In this document: positions 45,396-54,270 of the stretch, piece by piece
Position numbering within the stretch: the first letter of the stretch is position 1
How the letters are laid out: each line of letters begins with the position of its first letter
Assembly: GCA_036645935.1 (NCBI GenBank)
Contig: JAVXNE010000002.1
Span: 62,001-126,000, forward strand
Length of the DNA stretch: 64,000 nt
From: JAUNBN01 sp036645935
Lineage (GTDB): Bacteria > Bacillota > Clostridia > Oscillospirales > Ruminococcaceae
Reading direction: 5' to 3'
The notes under the pieces: model-generated
Seen by the model: only the letters and a program-made list of their open reading frames with translations
Databases searched by the model: none
What the model was told of the DNA's origin: nothing
Position numbers and translations under genes: made by a program

Positions 45396-45420
45396 CGCAC
45401 TCCCATCACACGTCCTCGAC
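45396..45420. other. attR: right junction of the island
   Basis: Island arm CGCACTCC (45396-45403), CAT, core CACACG (45407-45412), then host ATPase sequence TCCTCGAC. The arm is the exact inverse complement of the one in attL, and the distance from arm to core is 3 bp on both sides. Confidence 0.85.
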
Positions 45421-46209
45421 CCATCAATTCCTGGTGCGGGACAACGTGTGGTCTCCCTGTACGACACGCTCGATTGCGCGGCACTCGAGCAGGATCTGCC
45501 AAGATTGCGCGCGCTGTTTTCCGCAAACGCGGCACTGCACGAGCGCTCGGGACGGTTCATCGCGGCTGCGGGTTCGCTTTACGGCGATTCACTGCGCACC
45601 GCGCGCGGGTGTGTTCTGCTAAAAAAAGCTCGTCGCTATGCATCGTCGCTCGCCTCGCGTACGCTTCCCTCCCTCGGACCGTTTACCGGTCGGGAATCAC
45701 TTCGATTTGCAAGCGCCATAACCCCGCTCGGCGTGCACAGCTATGCCGCCTGTAACGCCAAACACTGTGAACAGGTATACGTGTTTGACGATCGATTTGG
45801 CGCGCTTGCGGGAGAGTTTTTGTCAACTATCCGCGATTCGGCAATCGCTGGCGGATACGATGTAACTGTGTGCCGAAGCTTTCTCGCGCCGTATGAGCGC
45901 ATTGAGGCAGTTTTTGTCGATTCCGAATCACTCTGCTTCATTTCGAGCACGGCTCTTTCCGGGGTTCTGCCCGAAGGCGCTGTCCGCGTGCGCGAGAGCC
46001 GCTTTTACGACGCCGCCGCACTCTCTGCTGTTGAACGGCGACTCGCATTTTCAAAAAAAGCGATGCTTGCATTGCTGGGGCAGGCTGCGGAACTGATGGC
46101 TGAGGCGAAAGCGGTGCATGACGAAATCGAAAGCATCTACACTCCCCGTGTCAATTTTGAACAGGTGCGCACCCATGAAACTGCACTTTGTGAGATGTTG
46201 GGTCTTTAA
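45413..46209 (+). pseudogene. P-loop ATPase (PRK06851-like), 3' fragment cut by the island
   Basis: Starts with the last two bases of a Val codon and continues LDPSIPGAGQRVVSLYD to the stop at 46207-46209, 265 codons. It matches the C-terminal part of the same PRK06851-like protein whose front is at 18844-19120. The frame is open upstream through island DNA to an ATG at 45274, so a chimeric 311-residue product is possible, but no ribosome site supports it. A second P-loop region is not apparent in this part. Host copy is presumed inactive while the island is integrated. Confidence 0.87.
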
Positions 46210-46242
46210 CCTGTCTTTCGCATTTACACGATTTATGCCGTT

Positions 46243-46282
46243 AAGCTGACTCGCTCAACGCCACGAGCCTGTCAGCTTTTTC
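46243..46282 (+). terminator. Terminator after the ATPase gene
   Basis: AAGCTGAC (46243-46250) pairs with GTCAGCTT (46271-46278), followed by further T. Confidence 0.7.
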
Positions 46283-46392
46283 TGTCACTGCACAACTCAA
46301 AACAATTTTTCTTCAGTCTCTCGATACATGCCTCGGATTTGCAGCGCTTCTTCGTTTTCTTTAAACGCACTGCCAATCTTTGTGATATGTCG

Positions 46393-46421
46393 TTTACAAT
46401 TGTCCCATATAAAGCTATAAT
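46393..46421 (+). promoter_or_regulatory. Promoter of the DUF362 gene
   Basis: TTTACA (46393-46398), exactly 17 bp, TATAAT (46416-46421), about 30 bp before the start codon. Confidence 0.75.
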
Positions 46422-46451
46422 TTGTTTATTGAAACAAGGGATGTGATAAAA

Positions 46452-47558
46452 TTGTCAGCTTCAAAAGTGTATTTCACAGATATGAGCACCTCGATGAAAG
46501 AGAGTCTGCCCGACAAGCTCGGTCGGCTAATCGACGCTGCGGGTATCGGCGACATTGATTTCAAGGACAAGTTTGTCGCGATAAAAATTCATTTCGGCGA
46601 ACGGGGAAACCTTGCCTACCTGCGGCACAACTACGCACGCATGCTGGTGGACAAGATCAAAAAACTCGGCGGAAAGCCATTTTTGACCGACAGCAATACC
46701 CTTTATGTCGGCAGCCGCACCAATTCGCTCGATCATCTCGACTGCGCGCGCGATAACGGCTATTGTTACTCGACACTCGGCTGCAACGTGATAATCGCCG
46801 ACGGACTCAAGGGGAACGATGAGATTTTGGTTCCCTTGAACGGCGAATGCGTCAAAGAGGCAAAAATCGGCGCCGCAATAATGGATGCCGACATCGTCAT
46901 CTCCCTCACACATTTTAAATGCCACGAATCGGCGGGAATCGGCGGCGCACTCAAAAACCTCGGAATGGGCAGCGGCTCACATGCGGGCAAGATGGAGATG
47001 CACTATTCAGGAAAGCCTCGTGTCAAAACCGAGATGTGCGTCGGCTGCGGCCGCTGCGCAAAATCATGCGGACAGAACGCGATAGAACTTGAAAACGGCA
47101 AGGCGAGAATCACCGAGCGCTGTGCCGGCTGCGGGCGCTGCATCGGACAGTGCGCGCTGCACGCCATCGTTCCGACCGATGGGACCTCCACAGACCAGCT
47201 CAACAAACGCATGGCAGAGTACACCCTCGCGGTAGTTCAGGGCCGTCCGAATTTTCATATAAGCCTTGTAGTCGACGTCTCCCCTTACTGCGACTGCTAT
47301 TCCGTCAACGATCTTCCCATTATCCCCGACGTTGGCATGTTTGCGTCCTTCGACCCTGTGGCGATTGACAAGGCATGCGCCGATACTGTGAACCTTCAAC
47401 GCCCACTTTCAGGTAGCATGCTCGATCGAGCCTCGCGCGAAGACTGTGATGACTGCTTTCATGCTATCGCCCCGGGCAGCAACTGGCTCGGATGCCTCCA
47501 ACACGCTGAAAAGCTTGGTGTCGGAACTCTGGATTATGAGCTGGTGACAATCAAGTAA
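46452..47558 (+). CDS. DUF362 protein with two 4Fe-4S ferredoxin clusters
   Basis: 368 residues from TTG 46452, which gives the family start SASKVYFTDM; GTG 46443 and the upstream ATG at 46422 are possible but worse placed relative to AAGGG. The DUF362 region covers most of the protein, and a ferredoxin insert near residues 195-245 has CVGCGRCAKSC and CAGCGRCIGQC. Such proteins are cytosolic iron-sulfur proteins of unproven function, abundant in anaerobes. Own promoter and terminator, so a single-gene unit. Confidence 0.87.
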   Translation: MSASKVYFTDMSTSMKESLPDKLGRLIDAAGIGDIDFKDKFVAIKIHFGERGNLAYLRHNYARMLVDKIKKLGGKPFLTDSNTLYVGSRTNSLDHLDCARDNGYCYSTLGCNVIIADGLKGNDEILVPLNGECVKEAKIGAAIMDADIVISLTHFKCHESAGIGGALKNLGMGSGSHAGKMEMHYSGKPRVKTEMCVGCGRCAKSCGQNAIELENGKARITERCAGCGRCIGQCALHAIVPTDGTSTDQLNKRMAEYTLAVVQGRPNFHISLVVDVSPYCDCYSVNDLPIIPDVGMFASFDPVAIDKACADTVNLQRPLSGSMLDRASREDCDDCFHAIAPGSNWLGCLQHAEKLGVGTLDYELVTIK

Positions 47559-47582
47559 CTCCGGCTGTGCATATCACAAAAT

Positions 47583-47640
47583 CAATCCCCGACGCGATGA
47601 ACTGGCTCACAAGGCATCGTGTCGGGGATTGTTATTGCGA
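47583..47640 (+). terminator. Terminator of the DUF362 gene
   Basis: CAATCCCCGAC (47583-47593) pairs with GTCGGGGATTG (47621-47631), extended by a G-U and five more pairs; a T-rich stretch follows. Confidence 0.7.
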
Positions 47641-47911
47641 TTTTAACTTTAAATCTCTGCGCCAGTGCGCTTTCCGGCATTCCAGCACACTGAGATTGTT
47701 GCGAAAATTTCAGCACCTTTGTCATTTTTATCGCTGCATCCTGCGCTCAAAATTTGAATTATCTCCGGTCTCTCGCGATTCCAAAACACGCGGCGACTTC
47801 GTCAAGTTCCTTCCCGCTCATGACCTGATTTTTTGCAAAATCAGATTTATACATGCCATCACATATGTGTCGTCATAGACGACGTTCGGGACTCTGAATT
47901 ACAACGATATT
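47641..47911. other. Intergenic with one duplicated end of a dead gene
   Basis: Contains the older or outer copy of the duplicated 3' end of the GNAT remnant (47769-47885). No functional gene seen. Confidence 0.5.
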
Positions 47912-48048
47912 TCAGCTGCATTCAAACTTCTCTCTCGCGATTCCAAAACACGCGGCGAATTTGTCAAGTTTCTTCCCGCTCATGACCTGATTTTTTGCAA
48001 AAATCGGATTTATACATGCCATCACATATGTGTCGACATAGACGACGT
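47769..48048. repeat. Direct duplication, about 117 bp with 162-bp period
   Basis: 47769-47885 and 47931-48048 are near-identical, separated by 45 bp. Both encode, on the minus strand, the same C-terminal segment (TYVMACIN... KNQVMSGK) of the GNAT remnant, so the end of the gene was duplicated. Confidence 0.85.
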
Positions 48049-48498
48049 CTCGTATTGCCGACACCCGGCGCGCTACCTCTTTTTAAAAACCGAATTTTTT
48101 ATAGAGATGCACCGCCCGGGCATTGTCAACACGCTCAACTCCATCCGAACCAGCATCAGCCAATTATCGGAGGCATCGAGCAGCGCTGCCACTCGCGCGT
48201 TGCCTGTCCAACAGCCTTGATAGTCGGCGTGCACCATAACTGCGATCTCGCCGACATGGCGCGTTCGCCGCGCGCCGCACAGCAGTGTTGCCGTCGCGGC
48301 GACAAGTTCCTTTCCGCCTGCCTTATCCGCAATCGCGACAAACTGATGGTGCACGGAATCACACGGCGCAAGCCGGATATATTTCTCTGTCTGTGCCTTT
48401 CTCTCAGGCGGAATCACAAGAAAATTTACTCACACGCCGCTCATTGATCTCAAGCGCGTTCACAGCCCGGGCATCGGACAGTGCAGATAGGTCTGCAT
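47912..48498 (-). pseudogene. Dead GNAT acetyltransferase
   Basis: Pieces in different frames read as a GNAT enzyme: LSDARAVNALEIN, then FVAIADKAGG...ATLL, HVGEIAVMVHADYQG, DNWLMLVRMEL, VDNARAVHLYKKFGF and VVYVDTYVMACIN to a TGA at 47914-47912. At least three frameshifts are needed. The gene begins just downstream of nadE on the same strand. Its last part is repeated further downstream. Confidence 0.75.
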
Positions 48499-48499
48499 C

Positions 48500-50404
48500 T
48501 CACTCCAACTCCTTTAGCCACAGCGCGGCAGAGGCGTCGCTCGGCATCTTCCAGTCCCCTCGCGGGGAGAGAGCCACCGATCCGACTTTTGGCCCGTCGG
48601 GAGAGCATGATCGTTTAAACTGACTGTTGAAAAAGCGTCGATAAAACACCGCGAGCCACTTCTTTATTGTTTTTTCGTCGTAATCTCCCGCAAATGCAAG
48701 CGCAGCAAGACGCAATATCTTGCGCGGTGGGAAGCCATAGCGAATCGCATAATACAAAAAGAAATCGTGCAGCTCGTATGGTCCAACCACAGCCTCGGTC
48801 TTCTGCGTCACTTTGTTTCCGTCAGACGGCAGCAGCTCGGGGCTGACGGGGGTGTCGAGCACGTCAAGCAGCACCGCTCGCAATCTATCGTCACTGCAAC
48901 TTTCGGCACAGTGCAGCACGAGATGCCGCACAAGCGTCTTGGGAACAGACGCATTTACGCCGTACATTGACATCTGATCGCCGTTATATGTGCACCAGCC
49001 GAGAGCGAGCTCGGATAGATCTCCCGTGCCGACCACAATCCCACCCCTGAGATTTGCGATATCCATCAGCACCTGCGTGCGCTCGCGCGCCTGAGCGTTC
49101 TCAAGCGTCACGTCGGGCGTCGTGCCGTCGTGTCCGATATCGGTGAGATGCTGTTTCACCGAAGCCGTGATATCCACACTTGAAAACTCAACGCCGAGCC
49201 TCTCGCACATCTTTTGCGCGTTGCTTTTGGTGCGCTCAGTGGTTCCGAAGCACGGCATTGTCACAGAGATGATCCCCCGCGCGCTTCGTCCGAGAGACGC
49301 AAACGCACGCGATGTGACGAGCAGTGCAAGCGTTGAATCCAGCCCTCCTGAAACCCCAAGCACAGCTGTGCGGCAACCGATGTGCTCAATGCGCCTCGCA
49401 AGACCGATGCTTTGAATATTCAAAATGTCCTCGCAACGCTCGTCGCATTCAGCACTGTCGCTCGGAATAAAGGGAAAACGGCGAAACTTGCGCGTCAGCT
49501 CAAGCTTTTTTACGCCGAGAGTAAAATCGACGAAAATATAGTCGCCCTCCGCGTTGTCCCGAACCGAGGTGCTCCTGCGCCGCTCGAACGCAAGCCGACT
49601 TAAATCTATCTCGGTCTCGCACAGCCCTTCTTTAAAGGGCAGACTCTCTGCGAGCATAACTCCGTTTTCGGCAATGATATTGTGCGCGGAAAACACGGAG
49701 TCGGTTGTCGACTCGCTTTGCGGCGCGTTGCAATAGATATATGCTCCGACATTCCTGGAACTTTGGATTTTGACAACGTCGCGGCGGAAACGAGCCTTGC
49801 ACACAAGCTCGTCACTGGCACTCGGATTTGCGATTAGCGTCGCGCCCGCAAGGGAATGGCGTCCCGAGGGTGGCTCGGTCACAAAAAGATCCTCACATAT
49901 CTCGATTCCCAGTACAAACTCGGGCAAATTCACACAGCGAAAGAGCACCTTTGTCCCGAACGGCACGCGCGCGCCGCAAATCTCGATAATTCCGTTTTCG
50001 GACGGGGCTTTTGAAAAGTGGCGAAGCTCATAAAACTCGGCAAAATTCGGAGGATAGCTTTTGGGCACAACACCGAGCACTCGTCCGTTTGCCATAACGG
50101 CAGCCGCATTATAGAGCTTTCCGCCGCAGCACACCGGACAGCCTGCAACGACAACTGTGTCGAGCGTTTCCGTGAGCTTTGCGAGCGCCGCAACAGAGCG
50201 CTCTGCACCCTCGAGCAGCGACTGTTGCAAGAATAGGTCGCCGCAAGTGTACGACGTCACACATAACTCGGGCAGAACTATCAGCGATGACCCACGCTTT
50301 GCAGCGGCGTTGATAGCCCCCGCCAGCCTGTCGAAATTAAAATCGCAATCGGCAACTCTCATTTCGGGGCTGCTTGCCGTCACGCGTAGAAATCCGTCTT
50401 TCAT
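48500..50404 (-). CDS. nadE: Glutamine-dependent NAD(+) synthase
   Basis: 634 residues in two domains. The N-terminal carbon-nitrogen hydrolase (about 1-270) has the catalytic Glu in VLPELCVTSY, a Lys in the VVPKSYPP loop and Cys in EICEDLF; it releases ammonia from glutamine. The C-terminal synthetase (about 320-634) has the PP-loop GVSGGLDST and VGTGDLSELALGW. It makes NAD from deamido-NAD and ATP. Length and domain order match clostridial NadE. GAGG precedes the ATG; an extended -10 promoter lies about 70 bp upstream. Confidence 0.93.
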   Translation of the reverse strand: MKDGFLRVTASSPEMRVADCDFNFDRLAGAINAAAKRGSSLIVLPELCVTSYTCGDLFLQQSLLEGAERSVAALAKLTETLDTVVVAGCPVCCGGKLYNAAAVMANGRVLGVVPKSYPPNFAEFYELRHFSKAPSENGIIEICGARVPFGTKVLFRCVNLPEFVLGIEICEDLFVTEPPSGRHSLAGATLIANPSASDELVCKARFRRDVVKIQSSRNVGAYIYCNAPQSESTTDSVFSAHNIIAENGVMLAESLPFKEGLCETEIDLSRLAFERRRSTSVRDNAEGDYIFVDFTLGVKKLELTRKFRRFPFIPSDSAECDERCEDILNIQSIGLARRIEHIGCRTAVLGVSGGLDSTLALLVTSRAFASLGRSARGIISVTMPCFGTTERTKSNAQKMCERLGVEFSSVDITASVKQHLTDIGHDGTTPDVTLENAQARERTQVLMDIANLRGGIVVGTGDLSELALGWCTYNGDQMSMYGVNASVPKTLVRHLVLHCAESCSDDRLRAVLLDVLDTPVSPELLPSDGNKVTQKTEAVVGPYELHDFFLYYAIRYGFPPRKILRLAALAFAGDYDEKTIKKWLAVFYRRFFNSQFKRSCSPDGPKVGSVALSPRGDWKMPSDASAALWLKELE

Positions 50405-50474
50405 TGTCTGTTCCTCGCAAATTTTTATTGGTACGCTCTGAACCTTACACGCTGATTTCTCTGTTTACGCAGTT

Positions 50475-50509
50475 ATTATACCATAACTTCGCTCAAATTA
50501 TGGTATAAT
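50475..50509. promoter_or_regulatory. Symmetric divergent extended -10 promoters (nadE / response regulator)
   Basis: A perfect 12-bp inverted repeat: 50475-50486 and 50498-50509 with an 11-bp spacer. Each arm ends in TGGTATAAT reading outward, so each contains an extended -10 box, one for nadE (minus) and one for the two-component operon (plus). The palindrome could also be an operator. Confidence 0.6.
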
Positions 50510-50827
50510 TGTCAGGTAAAAGTCCGTTGCTTTCGCTCTGAGCGGTCGGTTGTTTGTTGCTGCGACAGCGCCATTTTGCAGTTATTGTGCCATTTAATCT
50601 CCCGCGTATTAAGATCGAGCACACACTTCGCCACTCTGTTGTTCGACATCCGATATTTCCCGCGAATATTGTTTATCGCTACTTTAAAAATCACCCGCTT
50701 TCTATCAGACAGTTCAGTAATTCCTGCTTGCGATTGCAATAAATCCATATATTTCGCAACGAGTTCAAATTATCTTCACATAAACAAGCTATATTTAATC
50801 ATTGAAATTCCGGCAAAGGGGACGCGC
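50510..50827. other. Leader of the two-component operon
   Basis: About 320 bp between the divergent promoter and the response regulator. The frame of the regulator stays open upstream to 50576, but no ribosome site or family match supports an extension. No riboswitch recognised. Confidence 0.4.
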
Positions 50828-51499
50828 ATGTACAACATTCTCATCGTGGACGACGAGCCCAATATACGCGATATTGTCAAAAAATATGCGGCATTTGAAG
50901 GTCACGCGGTCGTCGAGGCGAGGGACGGGCTCGAGGCTGTCGGGCTGTGCGAAAAAACCAAATTTGACGTCATAATTCTCGACGTTATGATGCCCGAACT
51001 CGACGGGTTTTCGACCTGCCGCGAGCTGCGCAAATTTTGCGACACACCGATTATCATGCTCTCCGCACGCGGAGAGGAGTATGACCGCATTCATGGCTTT
51101 GAGCTGGGCGTTGACGATTACGTCTCAAAGCCGTTCTCCCCACGAGAGCTGATGATGCGCGTCGCGGCGGTTGTCAAGCGCGCCTCGGGAGTCTCGCGCG
51201 AGCGCGATATTTATGACTTTAAAGGCCTACATGTGGATTTCACCGCCCGCTCGGTAACGGTTGATGGCGCGCGCTGCGACCTGTCACTCAAAGAGAGCGA
51301 GCTGCTTTTCTATCTAATCAAAAACCGCGGCAGAGCGCTCACACGAGACATGTTGCTTCGCGAGGTGTGGGGATACGATTTTTACGGAGACGACCGCACT
51401 CTCGACACTCACATCAAACTGCTACGAAAAAAGCTCTGCGAATACAGCTGTTGCATCGTGACTCTGCGCGGGGTGGGATATCGCTATGAAGAAGCATAA
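50828..51499 (+). CDS. OmpR/PhoB-type response regulator
   Basis: 223 residues. The receiver has the acidic pair at residues 8-9, the phospho-acceptor Asp52 in VIILDVMMP and Lys101 in DDYVSKPF. The C-terminal winged helix ends with the typical DTHIKLLRKKL and TLRGVGYRYE. ATG 50828 has AAAGGGG 6 nt upstream. It overlaps the kinase gene by 14 bp. Target genes are not apparent. Confidence 0.94.
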   Translation: MYNILIVDDEPNIRDIVKKYAAFEGHAVVEARDGLEAVGLCEKTKFDVIILDVMMPELDGFSTCRELRKFCDTPIIMLSARGEEYDRIHGFELGVDDYVSKPFSPRELMMRVAAVVKRASGVSRERDIYDFKGLHVDFTARSVTVDGARCDLSLKESELLFYLIKNRGRALTRDMLLREVWGYDFYGDDRTLDTHIKLLRKKLCEYSCCIVTLRGVGYRYEEA

Positions 51500-52973
51500 A
51501 TACACGCTTACAATTCGTATGTTTCTGAGCTTTCTTGCATTCTCGGCATTAATACTCATAGTTATGTGGCTATGCCAAACTATCTTTCTCACGCGTTTTT
51601 ACCGCTCGGTGAAATTGCAGCTTGCCAACGAGGCTGTCTCAAGCGTCGTGTCGCGGCTTGCGGATTACGACGATCTCGAAGCTGAATTGCGCGAAATCTC
51701 CGATTACTTCGGTGTTAACATCGCAGTTTACGACGGAACTCTGCAACGAGTTGCGTGTGTTGAATCGATATCGCGCGGCTCACTAAATCGGCTGCGTGGC
51801 GCAGATGTTGCAAGACTCCACCGCGCCGCGCTCGACAACGGGGGTTCTCTCACCGAACACTGGGAGGATATTTCTCCCGAAAAGCCGCTTAACGTATTCG
51901 ACAATACCCCTGCACCCGACCTTTCTGCCGAATCCGACGGCTATAATAGAAACTCCTCCCGATACGAAAGCCTGCTCACCGTCGCCGTTGTGACGAGCGA
52001 TTCCGGCATGCAAAACACTGTTATACTCAACACTGTGCTCACACCGCTCGGCGAAACGGTTGACACTTTGAATCTTCAGCTTATATACATTTCGATCGGA
52101 ATCATCCTGCTCTCACTCGCGCTCTCTCTCATAATGGCAAAAACCATCTCGCGTCCCATCGTCAGCATGAATGCCATCGCGAGTGTTCTCGCAAGCGGAG
52201 ACTACAACGTGCAGTTCAGCACAGACAGCGGATGCCGTGAGATAGATGAGCTTGCAAACTCGCTGAACTATGCGACGGCGGAGCTCTCTCAGGTGGACAG
52301 GCTGCGAAGCGAGCTCATTGCCAACATCTCACACGACCTGCGCACGCCTCTCACGATGATTACCGGATACGGTGAGATCATTCGCGATATCCCCGGAGAA
52401 AACACACGCGAGAATATTGACATAATCATCAACGAAGCGAAGCGCCTGTCTGCTCTTGTCAGCGACGTCATGGATCTCTCGCGTTACCGCGCCGAAACTC
52501 AGCCCTTGCGGATAGCGCCGTTTTCGCTCACCGACACTATAACCCAGATCATTGGCACCTTCTCAAAATTCACTGAACAGGAGGGCTATTCCATAGCATT
52601 TGAACACGAGGATAACCTTGTTGTGGACGCCGATGAAGTTATGATAGGGCGTGTGATTTACAATCTGATTGCAAACAGCATCAACTACACCGGAAATGAC
52701 AAGGCCGTGCGCGTGCGCCAGCTTCGCGAGGGGACATTTGCCCGAATAGAGGTAATTGACAGCGGCGACGGGATTGCCGAGGAAGACCTGTCCCATATTT
52801 TCGAACGCTACTACCGCTCGACGGCCGCACACGTGCGCCCCGCCGTCGGCACAGGACTGGGGCTGTCCATAGTAAAATCGGCGCTCGACGCACACGGCGC
52901 GCCTTTTGGCGTGACCACATCCAAAGGACATGGCAGTGTCTTTTGGTTTAATCTTAAGCTGCACGAAGATTGA
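51486..52973 (+). CDS. Membrane sensor histidine kinase
   Basis: 495 residues. Membrane helices at about 12-35 and 198-217 enclose an outer sensor region of about 160 residues; HAMP follows to about 270. The phosphorylated His283 is in ISHDLRTPLT, the N box in NLIANSINYTG, and G boxes in DSGDGIAEEDL and GTGLGLSIVK. It phosphorylates the regulator encoded just upstream; the signal is unknown. An intrinsic terminator follows about 85 bp later. Confidence 0.93.
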   Translation: MKKHKYTLTIRMFLSFLAFSALILIVMWLCQTIFLTRFYRSVKLQLANEAVSSVVSRLADYDDLEAELREISDYFGVNIAVYDGTLQRVACVESISRGSLNRLRGADVARLHRAALDNGGSLTEHWEDISPEKPLNVFDNTPAPDLSAESDGYNRNSSRYESLLTVAVVTSDSGMQNTVILNTVLTPLGETVDTLNLQLIYISIGIILLSLALSLIMAKTISRPIVSMNAIASVLASGDYNVQFSTDSGCREIDELANSLNYATAELSQVDRLRSELIANISHDLRTPLTMITGYGEIIRDIPGENTRENIDIIINEAKRLSALVSDVMDLSRYRAETQPLRIAPFSLTDTITQIIGTFSKFTEQEGYSIAFEHEDNLVVDADEVMIGRVIYNLIANSINYTGNDKAVRVRQLREGTFARIEVIDSGDGIAEEDLSHIFERYYRSTAAHVRPAVGTGLGLSIVKSALDAHGAPFGVTTSKGHGSVFWFNLKLHED

Positions 52974-53058
52974 CAGCATGTCATTTCTTCAATTTATATA
53001 AAAAAGAAGCGCACCTAAGGCCTTTACCTGATAAGAATATTTCAACCTTTTAAAATTT

Positions 53059-53090
53059 GCCGTCGGATTTTGAAGTCCTACGGCTTTTCT
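53059..53090 (+). terminator. Terminator of the two-component operon
   Basis: GCCGT, C, GGA (53059-53067) pairs with TCC, T, ACGGC (53076-53084), one mismatch, followed by TTTTCT. Confidence 0.6.
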
Positions 53091-53417
53091 CTGCCCTAAA
53101 CCTTGCCGACAACGTTAAAGCAAACATCAAAGGCTCATCCTGTCCGTACCTCTTAGCATGTCATTTGGAAATACCATAACAGTATTTGCTTTAACAATGG
53201 CACAGGCTTTGTCCATACGGTGTTTTGATAGGTCGTTTCACAACTCTATTCCTGCACCTATATCGCCTATTTGCGATAAATCTCAATGCTTATACAGCAT
53301 AAACGCGCTGTGGTATACTGAACACAAAAAACATACTGCATTTATAACTTAGGTGTAAAGGAGTAACTTTTATATTTGCTCGAGTAGAGAAATTCTGAAT
53401 CTTGGGGAGGTGCTGCA
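53091..53417. other. Intergenic with a possible promoter
   Basis: An extended -10-like TGGTATACT at 53311-53319 is about 100 bp upstream of the acetyltransferase. The -35 region is poor. Nothing else recognised in this stretch. Confidence 0.35.
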
Positions 53418-54002
53418 ATGACTGAAAGAGAGAAAATGTTATCTGGCCAACTGTATAATTGTGGAGACACTGAGCTGTTAACACAATGGTATAAGGCCAA
53501 AAATCTTATGCGTGATTATAATCAGACCGACGCAGAAAATACCAGGGAAAAAGACCGCATCTTAAAAGAGCTGCTTGGTGGAAGAGGTTCAAATCTGTGG
53601 ATTACTGCTCCGTTTTTTGTGGATTACGGAAACAATATATACTTTGGAAACAACTGCGAAGTCAATATGAACTGCACTTTTTTAGATGACAATAAAATTA
53701 TTATCGGAGATAACGCCCTTATTGCGCCCAATGTTCAAATATATACTGCATTGCACCCAACCAATTTCCTTTCACGTTTCGGCAAACCAAATGAAGACGG
53801 TTCTTTTGCGTTTTGTAAAACCCGGACTTCGGCGGTGGTTATAGGCAACAATGTTTGGATTGGAGGTGGGGTAATTGTCATGCCAGGAATTACTATCGGT
53901 GATAATGTTGTGATTGGCGCCGGAAGTGTTGTTACGAAGGATGTCCCAAGCGACGTGATTGCTTATGGGAATCCCTGCCGAGTGATACGAGAAAACAAGT
54001 GA
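53418..54002 (+). CDS. Maltose O-acetyltransferase-like hexapeptide transferase
   Basis: 194 residues. The N-terminal Mac domain (TEREKMLSGQLYNCGDTEL) precedes a left-handed beta-helix with the loop containing the catalytic His in TALHP, and the terminal GSVVTKDVPSDV, VIAYGNPCRVIR. These enzymes acetylate sugars with acetyl-CoA; galactoside or maltose is the usual test substrate and the natural acceptor is unknown. GGGGAGG precedes the ATG. Stand-alone gene. Confidence 0.9.
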   Translation: MTEREKMLSGQLYNCGDTELLTQWYKAKNLMRDYNQTDAENTREKDRILKELLGGRGSNLWITAPFFVDYGNNIYFGNNCEVNMNCTFLDDNKIIIGDNALIAPNVQIYTALHPTNFLSRFGKPNEDGSFAFCKTRTSAVVIGNNVWIGGGVIVMPGITIGDNVVIGAGSVVTKDVPSDVIAYGNPCRVIRENK

Positions 54003-54084
54003 GTTCTTGTAAAACTAATGAGCAATTGGCCATTCATTACCCCATTTGCTTCTTTACGAGGGTAGCTGAGATAATCCATATAAT

Positions 54085-54126
54085 CAATACCGCCATACTG
54101 ATTTTCAAGTCAGTATGGCGGTATTG
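54085..54126. terminator. Perfect 17-bp hairpin after the acetyltransferase
   Basis: Arms 54085-54101 and 54110-54126 with an 8-nt loop. No T run follows on either strand, so it may be a rho-independent terminator of weak type or an mRNA end-stabiliser between convergent genes. Confidence 0.55.
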
Positions 54127-54270
54127 TCAGTTGCAAATCAATTTTGCCATCATAATTTCATCGGCTATCATTGAGCTGTAACGCGAAACGCTTCTGGTTT
54201 TCGTAAGCATCCTTATTGCGAAGAGCCAGGCTGCGCTTCTTTTCTTTTGTGCCTATCTCAAAGACACGGC

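Larger units (their letters stand above)
19121..45412. mobile_element. 26.3-kb integrated island carrying a surface-glycan locus and a large serine recombinase
   Basis: The island interrupts a P-loop ATPase gene. Removing 19121-45412 rejoins codon GTC (G from 19120, TC from 45413-45414) and restores a single frame reading DGTAPH-V-LDPSIPGAG. A 6-bp core CACACG is repeated at the two ends, and a large serine recombinase is encoded next to the right end, pointing inward. Cargo, almost all on the minus strand, is sugar-nucleotide biosynthesis, glycosyltransferases and a Wzm/Wzt exporter. No conjugation, replication or phage structural genes are seen, so transfer would need help from another element. 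Parts of the cargo are visibly more A/T-rich than the flanks. Confidence 0.88.

Noticed and set aside
45274..45412. Chimeric start of the ATPase 3' fragment within the island
   Set aside because: Open by chance; the island part has no ribosome site and no similarity to the ATPase family.
19121..45412. Integrative conjugative element or prophage
   Set aside because: No relaxase, type IV secretion, replication or phage structural gene could be read; only the recombinase suggests mobility.
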